A DNA stretch of 64,000 nucleotides from Pseudomonas helleri. Its GTDB lineage: Bacteria; Pseudomonadota; Gammaproteobacteria; Pseudomonadales; Pseudomonadaceae. The translations under genes were made by a program, and so were the position numbers. This document shows positions 17,812 to 27,669 of the stretch, one piece after another (within the stretch, counting starts at the first letter, position 1; every line of letters begins with the position of its first letter). The stretch spans positions 89,449-153,448 of the forward strand of contig NZ_WIWC01000008.1 of the NCBI RefSeq assembly GCF_009600315.1, written 5' to 3'. A model generated the notes under the pieces. The model was not told where the DNA came from. It worked only from the letters and a program-made list of their open reading frames with translations, and did not search any database.

Positions 17812-17825
17812 TGGGTATATACCCA
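17812..17825. promoter_or_regulatory. Palindromic operator upstream of the MFS gene
   Basis: TGGGTATATACCCA is a perfect 14-bp palindrome 17 nt before the MFS start and 24 nt after the marR stop. The same core, GGGTATATAC, recurs before marR (18268-18281), so both are probably sites for the neighbouring MarR protein. Confidence 0.8.
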
Positions 17826-17848
17826 TGTCTAAACGTGAGACAGATGCC

Positions 17849-18262
17849 TCATTCAGTACCCGCCAATTCATCCAATAGCTGCAACAGTTGTTCGCGGCGC
17901 TCCTCACCCAGTCGGTCGATAAGCCGCTGCTGCGCGGCTTCCCATGCGGGCAAGGCTGCCATCAGCCGCCTCTCTCCCTCTTCGGTCAGGCACACCAGCC
18001 GATTGCGTTGATCCTCGCCCTCTGCCAGTTTCACCAACCCCATTCCTTCGAGTACACGCAAATTGCGCCCCAAGGTGCTGCGATCCAGCCCCATCGCTTC
18101 AGCCAAGCTGGAGATGCTCGGCTGGTCGAGGCGCTTGAGGTTGGTCATTAAGGAAAACTGCGCAACATTGATCCCGAAGCCATCAAGGGCGCCGTCGTAA
18201 TGCCTACTGATGCCTCGTGAGGCACGCCGCAGGTTGGTGCATAAACATTGGGTTGGTAACAT
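17849..18262 (-). CDS. MarR-family transcriptional regulator
   Basis: A 137-residue winged-helix repressor. An N-terminal dimerisation helix (LCTNLRRASRGISRHYD) is followed by the helix-turn-helix SISSLAEAMGLDRSTLGRNL and a wing with DQRNRLVCLTEEGERRL, the classic D-x-R-x-x-x-V-x-L-T MarR pattern. I chose the ATG at 18262. Starting at 18283 would put the operator copy at 18268-18281 inside the coding region, whereas the shorter form places it just upstream, as expected for autoregulation. MarR proteins release DNA on binding small phenolic or toxic ligands. It lies just upstream of the MFS gene and downstream of cobS on the same strand. Confidence 0.9.
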   Translation of the reverse strand: MLPTQCLCTNLRRASRGISRHYDGALDGFGINVAQFSLMTNLKRLDQPSISSLAEAMGLDRSTLGRNLRVLEGMGLVKLAEGEDQRNRLVCLTEEGERRLMAALPAWEAAQQRLIDRLGEERREQLLQLLDELAGTE

Positions 18263-18267
18263 TTTGT

Positions 18268-18281
18268 ATGTATATACCCGC
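18268..18281. promoter_or_regulatory. Second copy of the MarR-type operator, before marR
   Basis: On the minus strand GCGGGTATATACATAC shares GGGTATATAC with the palindrome at 17812-17825; the outer half is imperfect. It lies about 6 nt before the marR start, which suggests weaker autorepression. Confidence 0.65.
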
Positions 18282-18322
18282 AATAATGGAGAATCAAGAT
18301 TTAATGCGTTACGGATAGCCCT

Positions 18323-19051
18323 TTACAGCGCCAATCCCACCAGCATCAACACTTCAAGCAATTCCAGCAAAGCGCCGGCGGTATCGCCCGTGGTGCCTGC
18401 CAGACGGCGCATCATGAGGTGGCGCAACCAGACAAATCCCAGGGTTGCCAGCATCAGCGCCCACAGCCCTGCATACCCGGCCAGGGCCACGCATACCGCC
18501 GCACTCAACACCAATACCCACCAGCCCGCCTTGCGTGGCAAGTGATCCGCCAGCGCTTGCCCTAAACCGCCCGCCCGCACATAGGGTGTTGTCAGAAACA
18601 CACCCAGCAAGGCGCTGCGGCCAATCAAGGGCACTATCAGCAAAGCCATCGCCTGCTGCTGCTCAATCAAGGCCAGCAAGGCGCAGAATTTCAGCAGCAA
18701 TACCAACACCAGGGTGACCACCGCAATCGGACCGCTGCGCGGGTCTTTCATGATGGTCAGTGTGCGCTCACGATCACCAAAACCACCCAGCCAGGCATCC
18801 GCACTGTCAGCCAGCCCATCCAGATGAAGCCCGCCACTGAGCATCACCCAAACCGTCAGCAGCAAGGCAGCGTGCAACATCAGCGGTGTGCCCGCCAGCA
18901 ACGCGCTTACGCCCCAAAGCACCCCGCCAAAGAGCGCGCCCACCAGCGGGTAAAACAGCAAGGAACTTCCCAATTCCTGAGGTTTTGGCATGCCCGGCAA
19001 CGTAATCGGCAAACTGCTCAGGAACTGCAAGGCGATCCAGAAAGGCAACAT
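18323..19051 (-). CDS. cobS: Adenosylcobinamide-GDP ribazoletransferase (cobalamin synthase)
   Basis: A 242-residue polytopic inner-membrane enzyme. It joins adenosylcobinamide-GDP with alpha-ribazole (or its phosphate) to make adenosylcobalamin (phosphate), the last assembly step. The family motif GGLHLDGLADSADAWLGG lies near residues 73-90; its Asp residues bind Mg2+. The N-terminus PFWIALQFLSSLPI is also characteristic. It is the last gene of the cobalamin run, one base after cobC, and is followed after about 60 nt by marR. It starts at the ATG at 19051. Confidence 0.95.
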   Translation of the reverse strand: MLPFWIALQFLSSLPITLPGMPKPQELGSSLLFYPLVGALFGGVLWGVSALLAGTPLMLHAALLLTVWVMLSGGLHLDGLADSADAWLGGFGDRERTLTIMKDPRSGPIAVVTLVLVLLLKFCALLALIEQQQAMALLIVPLIGRSALLGVFLTTPYVRAGGLGQALADHLPRKAGWWVLVLSAAVCVALAGYAGLWALMLATLGFVWLRHLMMRRLAGTTGDTAGALLELLEVLMLVGLAL

Positions 19052-19052
19052 G

Positions 19053-19628
19053 TCAGCCTGCCTCGCTCAACACGCCATCCGCCTGCACCTGCAATGAAAA
19101 CAGAGCGCCATTGACCACGGGCACCTGCAATAGCTGTTCACGGGGCAAACCTCGTGCCTGAGCCAACAGCAACTTCATCACACCGCCATGGCAAACCACC
19201 AACACCCGTTCACCCCCATAACGCTGCTGCAAACGGCCGATTGCGGTCAGTACACGGGTGGAGAACGCTGTGACCGGCTCCGCGCCGGGCGGGGTAAATG
19301 CGTAAGGATCAGACCAGAACTGGCCCAGCGCCTCAGCGTCGGTCTCCATCAGTGCAGCCGCGGTGCGCCCTTCCCACTCGCCAAAATGCAATTCTTGCAG
19401 GTCTTTTTCGAAGGTCAACGGCACGCCGAGTTGTTGCGCCAGCTCGCGGGCGAATAACCCACAGCGCTGCAGCGGAGAGCTGACGATGCGCTGCCACGGA
19501 CCTTGGCCTTTGACGGCTGCACGCATTTGCGCCCAGCCCTGAGCCGTTAGTGCATCATCGAGACTGCCGCGCAAGCCGCCCCCCAACTCGGTTTCACCGT
19601 GACGAAGCAAGTCCAGATGCACCCTCAT
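19053..19628 (-). CDS. cobC: Alpha-ribazole phosphatase
   Basis: A 191-residue histidine phosphatase. [11 protein letters not shown] carries the catalytic RHG histidine, CHGG near residue 146 the second histidine, and the substrate-binding Arg lies in IVSSPLQRC. It removes the 5' phosphate of alpha-ribazole phosphate or cobalamin phosphate at the end of nucleotide-loop assembly. It overlaps cobT by 4 nt (ATGA at 19625-19628), which indicates translational coupling. The name follows the Salmonella CobC phosphatase, not the aminotransferase called CobC in P. denitrificans. Confidence 0.92.
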   Translation of the reverse strand: MRVHLDLLRHGETELGGGLRGSLDDALTAQGWAQMRAAVKGQGPWQRIVSSPLQRCGLFARELAQQLGVPLTFEKDLQELHFGEWEGRTAAALMETDAEALGQFWSDPYAFTPPGAEPVTAFSTRVLTAIGRLQQRYGGERVLVVCHGGVMKLLLAQARGLPREQLLQVPVVNGALFSLQVQADGVLSEAG

Positions 19629-20680
19629 GCCGGGCGATCCGCCACTGCCGCTTCAGCGAAGGTCGCCATTTGCCCATGAAGGTCACAGGCCAGTCGGATT
19701 AACGGCACGGCCAGCGCCGCGCCACTGCCTTCGCCCAAACGCAGCCCCAAATCGAGCAAGGGCTGTGCCTGCAAACTTTCAAGGACGTGACGATGGCCCT
19801 GCTCAGCCCCCTGATGACTGAAGATCATCCACTGGCGGCACTCAGGGTTCAAACGCACGGCGACCATCGCGGCGACCGTACAAATGAAGCCGTCAACCAA
19901 AGCCACGACGCCTTCCTGAGCACAGGCCACGTAAGCCCCCACCAGTGCAGCAATTTCAAAACCACCCAGGCGGAACAAGGTCTGTAACGGATCGTCCAGA
20001 TAGCCCTCGTGAAACGCTAGCGCGCGATCGATCACCCGGGCTTTATGGCTCACACCCGCCGCGTCCAGACCTGTGCCCGGCCCGGTCAAGTGCGAGGCCG
20101 GACAGCCCAGTAACGCACTGGCCACGGCGCTGGCAGAGGCGGTATTGCCGATGCCCATTTCGCCGCCGATAAACAGCTCGCTGTTTACCTCACGTGCACG
20201 CAACACACTGTCACGTCCTGCCTGCAAGGCTTTTAGCCCCTGACTGTCCGACATGGCCGGGCCGTGGGCAAAGTTGGCCGTGCCCGCGCCCAGTTGCAGA
20301 TGACGCACGCCCGCCAGATCAAGCATCGGCGTGACCGTGCCCAAATCCACCACATCCAGTTGCGCGCCCAACTGACGTGCCAACACGCTGATCGCCGCAC
20401 CGCCGCTCACAAAGTTATGCAGCATTTGCCCGGTGACCGCTTGCGGATAAGCCGAAACGCCTTCCGCCACCACGCCGTGATCACCGGCAAAAATGGCAAT
20501 CCACAGCGCGTCGGCGCGGGGCTTCAAACGGCCTTGCAGACCCGCCAGTTGCACGGCCAGCGCTTCCAGTTGGCCCAGTGAGCCAGCCGGCTTGGTCAGT
20601 TGCTGCTGACGCGCAACAGCCGCCGCCGTTTGTTGCGGGTCAACCGACTGGCACGGTTTCAGCCACCACGGAGTACTCAT
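19625..20680 (-). CDS. cobT: Nicotinate-nucleotide--dimethylbenzimidazole phosphoribosyltransferase
   Basis: A 351-residue soluble enzyme that transfers phosphoribose from nicotinate mononucleotide to 5,6-dimethylbenzimidazole, giving alpha-ribazole phosphate for the lower ligand. Recognised blocks are [19 protein letters not shown] near residue 29, [19 protein letters not shown] near 66 and [12 protein letters not shown] near 168. The C-terminal [15 protein letters not shown] contains the catalytic Glu. I chose the ATG at 20680, not the longer frame from 20767, because the family starts MSTPWWL and this ATG overlaps the cobU stop as ATGA. Confidence 0.95.
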   Translation of the reverse strand: MSTPWWLKPCQSVDPQQTAAAVARQQQLTKPAGSLGQLEALAVQLAGLQGRLKPRADALWIAIFAGDHGVVAEGVSAYPQAVTGQMLHNFVSGGAAISVLARQLGAQLDVVDLGTVTPMLDLAGVRHLQLGAGTANFAHGPAMSDSQGLKALQAGRDSVLRAREVNSELFIGGEMGIGNTASASAVASALLGCPASHLTGPGTGLDAAGVSHKARVIDRALAFHEGYLDDPLQTLFRLGGFEIAALVGAYVACAQEGVVALVDGFICTVAAMVAVRLNPECRQWMIFSHQGAEQGHRHVLESLQAQPLLDLGLRLGEGSGAALAVPLIRLACDLHGQMATFAEAAVADRPA

Positions 20681-21198
20681 AGTGCAGTTCCTTTCAATGT
20701 CAGGGGCAGGCCCGCGACTGTCAGCACCACTCGCTGACAACGCTCGGCCAAGGCTTGATGCAACCAACCGGCTTCATCGACATAACGACGGGTCAACTCG
20801 CCCAGCGGTATGACGCCCATTCCGGTTTCGTTGCTGACAAAAACAATTTCCCCCGGCAGTTCAGCCAGGCACGCCAACAGTGCGTCACGCTCGGCATTCA
20901 AACGCTGCGGGTTTTCCAGCATCAGCAAGTTAGTCAGCCAGAGTGTCAGGCAATCGACCAGTACAAAGGTGTCTTCGCGCGCGCTCTCGCGCAGCACTCG
21001 GGCCAGTTCGAGCGGTTCCTCGACCAACGCCCAATGCGCGGGGCGACGTTCGCGATGATGGCGTACGCGCTCGTTCATCTCGCCGTCCAGCGTTTGGCTG
21101 GTAGCGATGTAGGTGACGGCGAAGCCCGATTCGCCAGCCAGCTTTTCGGCCAGCCGACTTTTACCGGAGCGGGCACCGCCTAAAATCAGTTGCAGCAT
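20677..21198 (-). CDS. cobU: Adenosylcobinamide kinase / guanylyltransferase
   Basis: A 173-residue bifunctional enzyme (CobP in P. denitrificans) that phosphorylates adenosylcobinamide and then adds GMP. The P-loop is GGARSGKS at residues 7-14. The guanylylated His lies in RHHRERRP near residue 47, and [12 protein letters not shown] forms the Walker B region. It starts at the ATG at 21198, after a 101-nt gap from cobQ that contains a REP palindrome, and ends with an ATGA overlap into cobT. Confidence 0.95.
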   Translation of the reverse strand: MLQLILGGARSGKSRLAEKLAGESGFAVTYIATSQTLDGEMNERVRHHRERRPAHWALVEEPLELARVLRESAREDTFVLVDCLTLWLTNLLMLENPQRLNAERDALLACLAELPGEIVFVSNETGMGVIPLGELTRRYVDEAGWLHQALAERCQRVVLTVAGLPLTLKGTAL

Positions 21199-21210
21199 GT
21201 GTTAAATCCC

Positions 21211-21292
21211 CGTAGCTGTTGCCGAAGGCGGCGATAGACCTCATGGAAGGTCCTGCGCAGCCTTATCGCAGCCTTCGGCAGCGGCTACACAA
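21211..21292. repeat. REP-type palindrome inside the cobalamin operon
   Basis: GTAGCTGTTGCCGAAGGCGGCG pairs with CGCAGCCTTCGGCAGCGGCTAC across a short loop. It fills the gap between cobQ and cobU, the only sizeable break in the operon. It could stabilise upstream mRNA or lower expression of the downstream genes. Confidence 0.85.
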
Positions 21293-21299
21293 GTGTTCT

Positions 21300-22751
21300 C
21301 TAAATTGCGCACAATTCCCGCAGATAAGCCGTGTCCAGATGGTTCTCCACCAGGTCCGCCAGACGCTCAATGTCGCGCTCGCGCAACCCGTGATAGTCCA
21401 CCGCCTGCACATCCTGCAAACCCGCCCAACGCAGCAGTGCACTGCACGCAGCCGGGGATTCAAACAAACCATGCAAGTAGGTGCCGAGCACCTGCCCGTC
21501 CGCACTCTGCGCGCCATCACATCGACCGTCCTGCAGGTGCACCGCGGGCCGTTCCAACGCTGCGCCCGTTGTCACGCCCGCATGAATTTCGTAGCCGCTG
21601 ACCGCTGCGTTTTCCAGGGTCAAATGCCCGCGCACGTTGCGCAGCTGTTTCTCGGCCGCAAGCTCGGTGCTGAAGGCCAGCAAGCCCAGCCCATCGCTCG
21701 ACCCCGCAGGCCCTTCAAGCCCCAGCGGGTCGTGAACCTGCTCACCGAGCATCTGCAAACCACCACAAATGCCCACTACTTTGCCGCCGTAACGCAAGTG
21801 ACGGCGGATGGCCGTCTCCCAGCCATTGGCGCGCAAATAGGCCAGATCACTGCGCACACTTTTCGAGCCAGGAAGGATGATCAAATCCGCAGGCGGAATG
21901 GGCTGACCCGGCCCGACAAATTGCAAGTTCACCTGCGGATGCAAGCGCAAAGGGTCGAAATCGGTGTGATTGCTGATACGCGGCAGCACCGGCACCACCA
22001 CATTCAACACTTGCTCCACCTTGTCGGTTTGACGCTGGTCAATACCGTCTTCGGCCTCAAGGTGCAGGTCCATCACATACGGCAGCACGCCTATCACCGG
22101 CTTGCCGGTACGCTGTTCAAGCCAGTCGAGCCCCGGCTGCAACAAGGCAATATCGCCACGAAAGCGATTGATGATGAATCCTTTAACCCGGGCCTGTTCT
22201 GTGGGCGAGAGCAGCTCAAGGGTACCGACCAGATGCGCAAACACCCCGCCACGATTGATGTCAGCAATCAGGATCACCGGGCAGTCGACGGCTTCGGCAA
22301 AGCCCATATTGGCAATATCACCGGCTCGCAAGTTGATCTCGGCCGGCGACCCTGCGCCTTCAACCATCACCACAGGGTATTGCTCGCTTAAACGCTGATG
22401 CGAGGCCAACACCGCTTGCATGGCGATGGCTTTGTAATCGTGATAGGCCACTGCATTCATGCTGGTCACTGCACGGCCATGGATAATCACTTGTGCGCCG
22501 GTGTCGCTGTTGGGCTTGAGCAGCACCGGGTTCATGTCTGTGTGCGGTGCCAACCCAGCCGCCTGTGCCTGTACCGCCTGAGCGCGACCAATCTCACCGC
22601 CCTCTGCGGTCACGGCACTATTGAGCGCCATGTTCTGCGGTTTGAACGGCACCACGCGCACGCCCTGACGTGTCAGCCAGCGGCACAATGCCGTAACCAG
22701 CGTGCTTTTACCGGCATCGGAGGTGGTGCCCTGCACCATCAATGTGCTCAT
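21300..22751 (-). CDS. cobQ: Cobyric acid synthase
   Basis: A 483-residue glutamine-dependent amidotransferase that amidates carboxylates b, d, e and g of adenosylcobyrinate a,c-diamide. The N-terminal ATP-binding domain opens [20 protein letters not shown]. The C-terminal class-I-like glutaminase domain has the nucleophile Cys in [13 protein letters not shown] and His in [11 protein letters not shown] chose the ATG at 22751, 16 codons inside the longest frame. It overlaps the cobD-type aminotransferase stop as ATGA, and its first residues (MSTLMVQG) fit the family. Confidence 0.95.
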   Translation of the reverse strand: MSTLMVQGTTSDAGKSTLVTALCRWLTRQGVRVVPFKPQNMALNSAVTAEGGEIGRAQAVQAQAAGLAPHTDMNPVLLKPNSDTGAQVIIHGRAVTSMNAVAYHDYKAIAMQAVLASHQRLSEQYPVVMVEGAGSPAEINLRAGDIANMGFAEAVDCPVILIADINRGGVFAHLVGTLELLSPTEQARVKGFIINRFRGDIALLQPGLDWLEQRTGKPVIGVLPYVMDLHLEAEDGIDQRQTDKVEQVLNVVVPVLPRISNHTDFDPLRLHPQVNLQFVGPGQPIPPADLIILPGSKSVRSDLAYLRANGWETAIRRHLRYGGKVVGICGGLQMLGEQVHDPLGLEGPAGSSDGLGLLAFSTELAAEKQLRNVRGHLTLENAAVSGYEIHAGVTTGAALERPAVHLQDGRCDGAQSADGQVLGTYLHGLFESPAACSALLRWAGLQDVQAVDYHGLRERDIERLADLVENHLDTAYLRELCAI

Positions 22752-23740
22752 GGACTTTCCTTGGTGTACGCCAACAACGCCTGCTCCAGCCTCAGCCAAT
22801 CGCCTTCGGTTGCGGGCAAGCCAAAACGCACACTGCTGTTGTGGGGAAACAGACGCAACAAAATGCCGCGTTGCGCCATAAATTCGTAAAGCCGGTCAGC
22901 GTGTGGCGTGATCAACCACTGGAATAGTGCACAGCCGCCGTGTGGCATTAATTCGTGTGCACTGAGCAAGCGCGCCAGACGGGCGCCGGCCAGTTCGCTG
23001 CGCTCACGCTGGCGTTGCTGGCCTTGCGTATCAAGCAGGCAGGCCTTGCCGACAATCCGCGTCGGCCCACTGACCGCCCAAGGCCCGACCTGTTCGGCCA
23101 ACAACTTGAGCAGTTTGAGTTCGGCCAGCACAAAACCCAGACGAACGCCGGCCAGACCAAAAAACTTTCCAAAGGAAGACAACACAATCAGTCCGGTTCG
23201 CCAGCTATGGGTCGCCAGGCTCAGATCAGGCGTGTTATCCATAAACGCTTCGTCAACCACCAGCCAGCCCCCGCGCTGTGCGAGCCGGGCATGCCACTCA
23301 AGCAAACGCTCGGGTGACAACTTCAAACCCGTGGGGTTGTTGGGGTTAACCACCACCAGCACATCCAGTGTTTCAAGGTAGAAATCGACTTCTTCCTCCA
23401 TGATTTCCCGCACGATGTGCCCGCTGCGCCGCCACGCTTCAGCGTGTTCGGCATAGCACGGCGACAGCACGCCAACCTTGCCACTGCGACGCAGACGCGG
23501 CAGCAGTTGAATCGCACATTGCGAGCCCGGCACCGGCAGAACGTTCGGCGCGCCGTAGTACGCACAGGCAGCGTGCTCCAGACCGTCATCGGTTTCCGGC
23601 AAACGCGCCCAGGCACGCTCGGGGATGTCCGGCACTTCAAATGGCCAGGGAGCGAGACCGCTGGACAAGTCCAGCCAGTCCGACTCGGCAATGCCGTAAT
23701 GAAGGACTGCCTGACGTAATCGGCCACCGTGTTCAAGCAT
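22748..23740 (-). CDS. cobD: L-threonine-O-3-phosphate decarboxylase (CobD-type, PLP enzyme)
   Basis: A 330-residue fold-type I aminotransferase-like enzyme. It makes (R)-1-aminopropan-2-ol phosphate, the linker joined to cobyric acid. The PLP-binding Lys is in [25 protein letters not shown] is the usual motif contacting PLP, and [10 protein letters not shown] carries the carboxylate-binding Arg region. It is called cobC in P. denitrificans and P. aeruginosa and cobD in Salmonella. The ATG at 23740 (MLEHGGRL) fits the family and overlaps the cbiB stop (23733-23735) by 8 nt. Confidence 0.92.
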   Translation of the reverse strand: MLEHGGRLRQAVLHYGIAESDWLDLSSGLAPWPFEVPDIPERAWARLPETDDGLEHAACAYYGAPNVLPVPGSQCAIQLLPRLRRSGKVGVLSPCYAEHAEAWRRSGHIVREIMEEEVDFYLETLDVLVVVNPNNPTGLKLSPERLLEWHARLAQRGGWLVVDEAFMDNTPDLSLATHSWRTGLIVLSSFGKFFGLAGVRLGFVLAELKLLKLLAEQVGPWAVSGPTRIVGKACLLDTQGQQRQRERSELAGARLARLLSAHELMPHGGCALFQWLITPHADRLYEFMAQRGILLRLFPHNSSVRFGLPATEGDWLRLEQALLAYTKESP

Positions 23741-24641
23741 AGAATTCACTCCCCACGCACAGGATCAATAACCATAACCACACACCGCGCTTCACCAGTT
23801 GCCAGCCCCGGTCGATGGCGTCGGCGTCGGCGGGTGCGCCTTCACCCAGTTGCGGGCGCTCATGCAGCTCGCCGTGATAAATCGCCGCGCCGCCCAGTTC
23901 AACCGCCAATGCACCCGCGCCCGCGGCCATGACCGGGCCAGCATTGGGGCTGTCCCATTTTGGCGCTTGGGTGCGCCAGCACTTCAGGGCGAGTCTGGTT
24001 TTGCCCAATACGGCGTAGGTCAACGCCACTAACCTCGCAGGAATATAGTTCAGCACATCGTCAATGCGCGCCGCCGCCCAGCCAAAACGCTCAAAACGCT
24101 CATTGCGGTAGCCCCACATGGCATCCAGCGTGTTGCTTAGACGATAGAGCACCACGCCCGGCGCACCGGCCACAACGAACCAGAACAACGCGGCGAACAC
24201 TGCATCGCTGCCGTTTTCAAGCACCGACTCAGTGGCAGCACGGGCCACCTCGGTGGCATCCAGCTCACTGGTCTGGCGACTGACCAAATAGCCGACTCGC
24301 GTGCGCGCCTCATCCAGATCCTGGCTGCGCAATGCCTGAGCCACCGGCTGCACGTGCTCACCGAGGCTGCGCAGGCCCAGTGCGCAATACAGCGCCACAA
24401 TCTCCACCAACCAGCCGATGTAGGGCAGCCATGACAATGCGGTGGCCAGCACCGTCAATGGCAGCACTGCCAGCACCCAAGCCGTTACGCCATGACTGCG
24501 CCAGCCACGCCCGCCGGAGTTGAAGCGCCGCTCGATACGATCGGCCATGCGGCCGAACGCCACCAGCGGATGCCAGCGTTTTGGCTCACCGAGCAGCGCA
24601 TCCATCGCCACCCCGGCCACGCACAGCAAGGCCACACTCAT
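23733..24641 (-). CDS. cbiB: Adenosylcobinamide-phosphate synthase CbiB/CobD
   Basis: A 302-residue inner-membrane protein with four to five helices. It couples the aminopropanol (phosphate) linker to adenosylcobyric acid. The family N-terminus has [20 protein letters not shown], and [26 protein letters not shown] lies near residues 175-200. Acidic clusters in [12 protein letters not shown] fit the family's conserved loop. I chose the ATG at 24641 because it overlaps the bluB stop as ATGA and because the 38 extra codons upstream are the shadow of bluB. Confidence 0.94.
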   Translation of the reverse strand: MSVALLCVAGVAMDALLGEPKRWHPLVAFGRMADRIERRFNSGGRGWRSHGVTAWVLAVLPLTVLATALSWLPYIGWLVEIVALYCALGLRSLGEHVQPVAQALRSQDLDEARTRVGYLVSRQTSELDATEVARAATESVLENGSDAVFAALFWFVVAGAPGVVLYRLSNTLDAMWGYRNERFERFGWAAARIDDVLNYIPARLVALTYAVLGKTRLALKCWRTQAPKWDSPNAGPVMAAGAGALAVELGGAAIYHGELHERPQLGEGAPADADAIDRGWQLVKRGVWLWLLILCVGSEFYA

Positions 24642-25288
24642 GCACTGACTCCCCAATAATTCTCGTACACCAACTCGCTCAGTGGACGCGCTTGCGCCCA
24701 CCCTTCCAGTACCAGCATGGGCGCCGGGTAAAACGCTTCGACGGGCCCCAGGCACAGCACAGCCAGAGGCTTGGCACCGGCGGGCAAACCCAGCAGGTCC
24801 GCCAGCGCTTGAGGTTCGAACAAAGAGACCCAGCCCATGCCCAATCCTTCGACACGAGCCGCCAGCCAGAGGTTTTGAATGGCGCAGGACAACGACGCCA
24901 TGTCCATTTCCGGCAAGGTGCGGCGGCCAAAAATATGCTTGTCGCGGTCATCCATCAACGCAGCCACCAGGACCTCGGCGCAATCGTTGATGCCTTCAAC
25001 CTTGAGCGTCATAAACTCATCGGAACGTTCGCCCAACGCCTCGGCAGTGCGCACTCGCTCCTCCTCGACCAGCGCTTGAATCTTGCCGCGCAGGGGGCGA
25101 TCGGTGATGCGAATAAACCGCCAGGGCTGCATCAGCCCAACACTGGGCGCCTGATGCGCCGCTTCAAGTAAACGCGACAGCAGTTCAGGTGCCACGCTGC
25201 CACCACTGAAGTGGCGCATATCACGGCGTTCGGCGATGGCTCGGTAAACAGCAGCCCGCTCTACAGGGCTAAATGCGTTGTTGCTCAT
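24638..25288 (-). CDS. bluB: 5,6-dimethylbenzimidazole synthase BluB
   Basis: A 216-residue nitroreductase-fold flavoenzyme. It cannibalises FMNH2 with oxygen to make 5,6-dimethylbenzimidazole, the cobalamin lower ligand. The family blocks [10 protein letters not shown] near residue 22, [16 protein letters not shown] near 45 and [20 protein letters not shown] near 150 are all present. It marks an oxygen-dependent route to the lower ligand and shows that the cell makes true cobalamin rather than pseudocobalamin. The ATG at 25288 overlaps the cobB stop as ATGA. Confidence 0.95.
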   Translation of the reverse strand: MSNNAFSPVERAAVYRAIAERRDMRHFSGGSVAPELLSRLLEAAHQAPSVGLMQPWRFIRITDRPLRGKIQALVEEERVRTAEALGERSDEFMTLKVEGINDCAEVLVAALMDDRDKHIFGRRTLPEMDMASLSCAIQNLWLAARVEGLGMGWVSLFEPQALADLLGLPAGAKPLAVLCLGPVEAFYPAPMLVLEGWAQARPLSELVYENYWGVSA

Positions 25289-26598
25289 GACACCTTCACG
25301 GCGCACGGCGCAAGCAACGCGGCAATGGCCTGGGGATTGGACGGAAAGTAAAAGTGCACATATGACGCGGTCATGCGCCCATCGCGATACACCGCTTCTG
25401 CACCGCGCCCGCCATTGGGGCTCAAGCCCCGGGCGATGGGTTCAAGTTCGGTACTGGTCAACGAATGGTGGTAGGTGTGACCGCGTAATTGCCCTTCGGG
25501 CAGGTCGACGGCTTGTAATGCCAGCGCGGCCAGACGCTTTTGCATGGTTGCCTCACCGGCCAGCAAACCCACCAGCTCGGCACGCTGGCCGTCTACGTCG
25601 GTCAGGGCGTCAAGCAGATAAAGCATGCCACCGCATTCAGCCAGTAAAGGCTTGCCGCTGGCATGATGGGCGCGAATCGCTTCCAGCATCGGGCGATTGC
25701 GCGACAGCTCAAGGTGATGCAACTCGGGGTAGCCGCCGGGTAAATACAGACTGTCCGCTTCAGGCAATTGAGTGTCGCGAATCGGTGAGAAGAACAGCAA
25801 CTCAGCGCCCATCTCACGCAATAACGCCAAGCTTGCGCCATAGGTGAAGGCAAATGCTTCGTCACGGGCCACGGCAATGCGCACACCCACCAACAGCGGT
25901 TCAACGATCACAGACTCGGGCGCGTCAAACGTCACCGCTGGTGGCAGCGCTACCTCGCAGGTACTGGCCAAGGCATTGGCCGCCGCATCGAGTCGAGCAT
26001 CCAGGTCATTCAACTCGCTGGCTTGCACCAATCCCAGATGGCGGCTGGGCAACTCAATCCCGGTCTCGCGGGACAGCGCGCCATACCAGCGCAACCCTTC
26101 GGTCAAACTGCCTTCCAGCAACTGCGCATGGCGCACCGTGCCCACCCGGTTGGCCAGCACCCCGGCAAAAGGCAAGTCAGGCTGATAACGCGCCAGCCCC
26201 AAAGCCAAGGCCCCAAAGGTCTGGGCCATGGCCGTGCCATCAATCACACCCAGCACCGGCACCCCAAAATGCCTGGCCAGATCGGCACTCGAAGGCGTGC
26301 CGTCGAACAGCCCCATCACGCCTTCGATTAGAATCAGATCGGCCTCACCCGCCGCTTCCCACAGCAGGCGACGGCTTTCTTCAGCACCCACCATCCACAA
26401 ATCAACCTGATACACCGGCGCACCGCTGGCACGCTCGAGGATCATCGGATCGAGAAAATCCGGGCCACATTTAAACACCCGAACCTTACGCCCCTGATTG
26501 CGATGCAAACGGGCCAAGGCGGCGGTAACGGTGGTCTTGCCCTGACCGGAGGCCGGTGCGGCGATCAACACCGCCGGGCAATGACGCGACTCTCTCAT
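25285..26598 (-). CDS. cobB: Cobyrinate a,c-diamide synthase
   Basis: A 437-residue two-domain amidotransferase that amidates the a and c carboxylates of the corrin ring (hydrogenobyrinate in the aerobic pathway). The P-loop-like ATP site is APASGQGKTTVTAALA at residues 14-29. KCGPDFLDP and EGVMGLFDG follow. The glutaminase nucleophile Cys is in LAECGGMLYL, and the catalytic His is in the final HYHFYFPSNP-like segment (SYVHFYFPSN). It is called cbiA in the anaerobic pathway. It lies 10 nt after cobO. Confidence 0.95.
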   Translation of the reverse strand: MRESRHCPAVLIAAPASGQGKTTVTAALARLHRNQGRKVRVFKCGPDFLDPMILERASGAPVYQVDLWMVGAEESRRLLWEAAGEADLILIEGVMGLFDGTPSSADLARHFGVPVLGVIDGTAMAQTFGALALGLARYQPDLPFAGVLANRVGTVRHAQLLEGSLTEGLRWYGALSRETGIELPSRHLGLVQASELNDLDARLDAAANALASTCEVALPPAVTFDAPESVIVEPLLVGVRIAVARDEAFAFTYGASLALLREMGAELLFFSPIRDTQLPEADSLYLPGGYPELHHLELSRNRPMLEAIRAHHASGKPLLAECGGMLYLLDALTDVDGQRAELVGLLAGEATMQKRLAALALQAVDLPEGQLRGHTYHHSLTSTELEPIARGLSPNGGRGAEAVYRDGRMTASYVHFYFPSNPQAIAALLAPCAVKVS

Positions 26599-26608
26599 GC
26601 TTCAACAC

Positions 26609-27220
26609 TCACAATTCGATGCCTTTCTGGGCTTTGATACCGGCTTGAAAAGCGTGTTTGATAACGCCCATTTCAGTCACCGTATCGGCCAGATCAATCA
26701 ATTCAGGTTTGGCGCCACGGCCGGTGACCAGCACATGCTGCATCGGCGGCCGGGCTTGCAGGTCGCTCAACACCTGCTCAAGGTCGAGATAACCGTGCTT
26801 GAGCGCAATATTCAGCTCATCCAGCACCACCAGGCCGATGGCCGGATCGCGCAGCATTTCGCGAGACACTTGCCACGCCGCTTCGGCAGCAGCGATGTCA
26901 CGCTGGCGGTCCTGGGTTTCCCAGGTAAACCCTTCGCCCATGACGTGATACCGAACTTGTTCAGGGAAACGGCGGAAGAAAATTTCCTCGCCGGTGCTGT
27001 TGCGGCCCTTGATGAACTGCACCACGCCGCATTGCATGCCGTGGCCCATGGCTCGAGCCAGCATGCCAAATGCTGAGCTGCTTTTACCTTTGCCATTACC
27101 AGTCAATACCAGCAGCAAGCCGCATTCGTTTGGCGAGCTGGCAATGCGCTCATCCATGACTGCTTTTTTGCGCAACATGCGCGCCAGGTGACGCTCGTCA
27201 CGTTCAGGGGATTCATTCAT
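26609..27220 (-). CDS. cobO: Cob(I)yrinic acid a,c-diamide adenosyltransferase
   Basis: A 203-residue CobA/BtuR/CobO-type enzyme that attaches the adenosyl group of ATP to cobalt(I). The P-loop is LTGNGKGKSSSAFG near residues 39-52. VQFIKG and LDELNIALKHGYL are further family motifs. It is the first gene of the cobalamin run, so it lies directly under the riboswitch. I chose the ATG at 27220 (MNESPERDERHLARM), 20 codons inside the longest frame, because it follows an AGAGCTGCC leader and matches related proteins. Confidence 0.95.
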   Translation of the reverse strand: MNESPERDERHLARMLRKKAVMDERIASSPNECGLLLVLTGNGKGKSSSAFGMLARAMGHGMQCGVVQFIKGRNSTGEEIFFRRFPEQVRYHVMGEGFTWETQDRQRDIAAAEAAWQVSREMLRDPAIGLVVLDELNIALKHGYLDLEQVLSDLQARPPMQHVLVTGRGAKPELIDLADTVTEMGVIKHAFQAGIKAQKGIEL

Positions 27221-27311
27221 GGCAGCTCTCCGTTGGGGCTGAATTAAGCAAACGGGAGGCGGGGGGAATTCTACAATCACACTGCATCGCCCGCCGCGAG
27301 AGTGCTGGATG

Positions 27312-27538
27312 GATCAGGCCGGTCTCCGGGCTCATAAGCGAGCAGCTCATTAATAGAGCAGCCCTTGGCCGTGCGCCTTCCCGTGAAAAAACACAGTGGC
27401 ACTTGCGCGGCTTTTACTCATTTACCGTTGCGGGGGCAGCGCCGGGATCGTGGTCGCTGTGGTGATCACAGTCGCCTTCACCGGCTTCCCTGTTTCACTC
27501 GGCCAACCATGGGCTGCAGAGCACCTGAAACAAGCCGC
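27312..27538 (-). promoter_or_regulatory. Cobalamin (adenosylcobalamin) riboswitch
   Basis: The minus strand carries the conserved cobalamin element in order: TTCAGGTGCTC at the start; AACAGGGAAGCCGGTG; CTGCCCCCGCAACGGTAA; the B12-box region AAGTGCCACTG with GGGAAGGC; and the closing GAGCCCGGAGACCGGCCTGAT. It ends about 90 nt before cobO. Bound adenosylcobalamin should reduce expression of the whole biosynthetic run. Confidence 0.97.
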
Positions 27539-27669
27539 GAAGGTTAGAGGGTTGGGGGGGGAGCGTCAATTAAAGCCGGTACTTCAGACGCCATGTCACA
27601 CCTGCAATGAACCATTGGACACGTGCATGCCTCTACCGATAACAAGCCCTACAGCCCTGGAGATGTCAC

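Noticed and set aside
21219..22391. A 390-codon plus-strand frame across cobQ
   Set aside because: Antisense shadow of cobQ and the REP element; no domain and no ribosome site.
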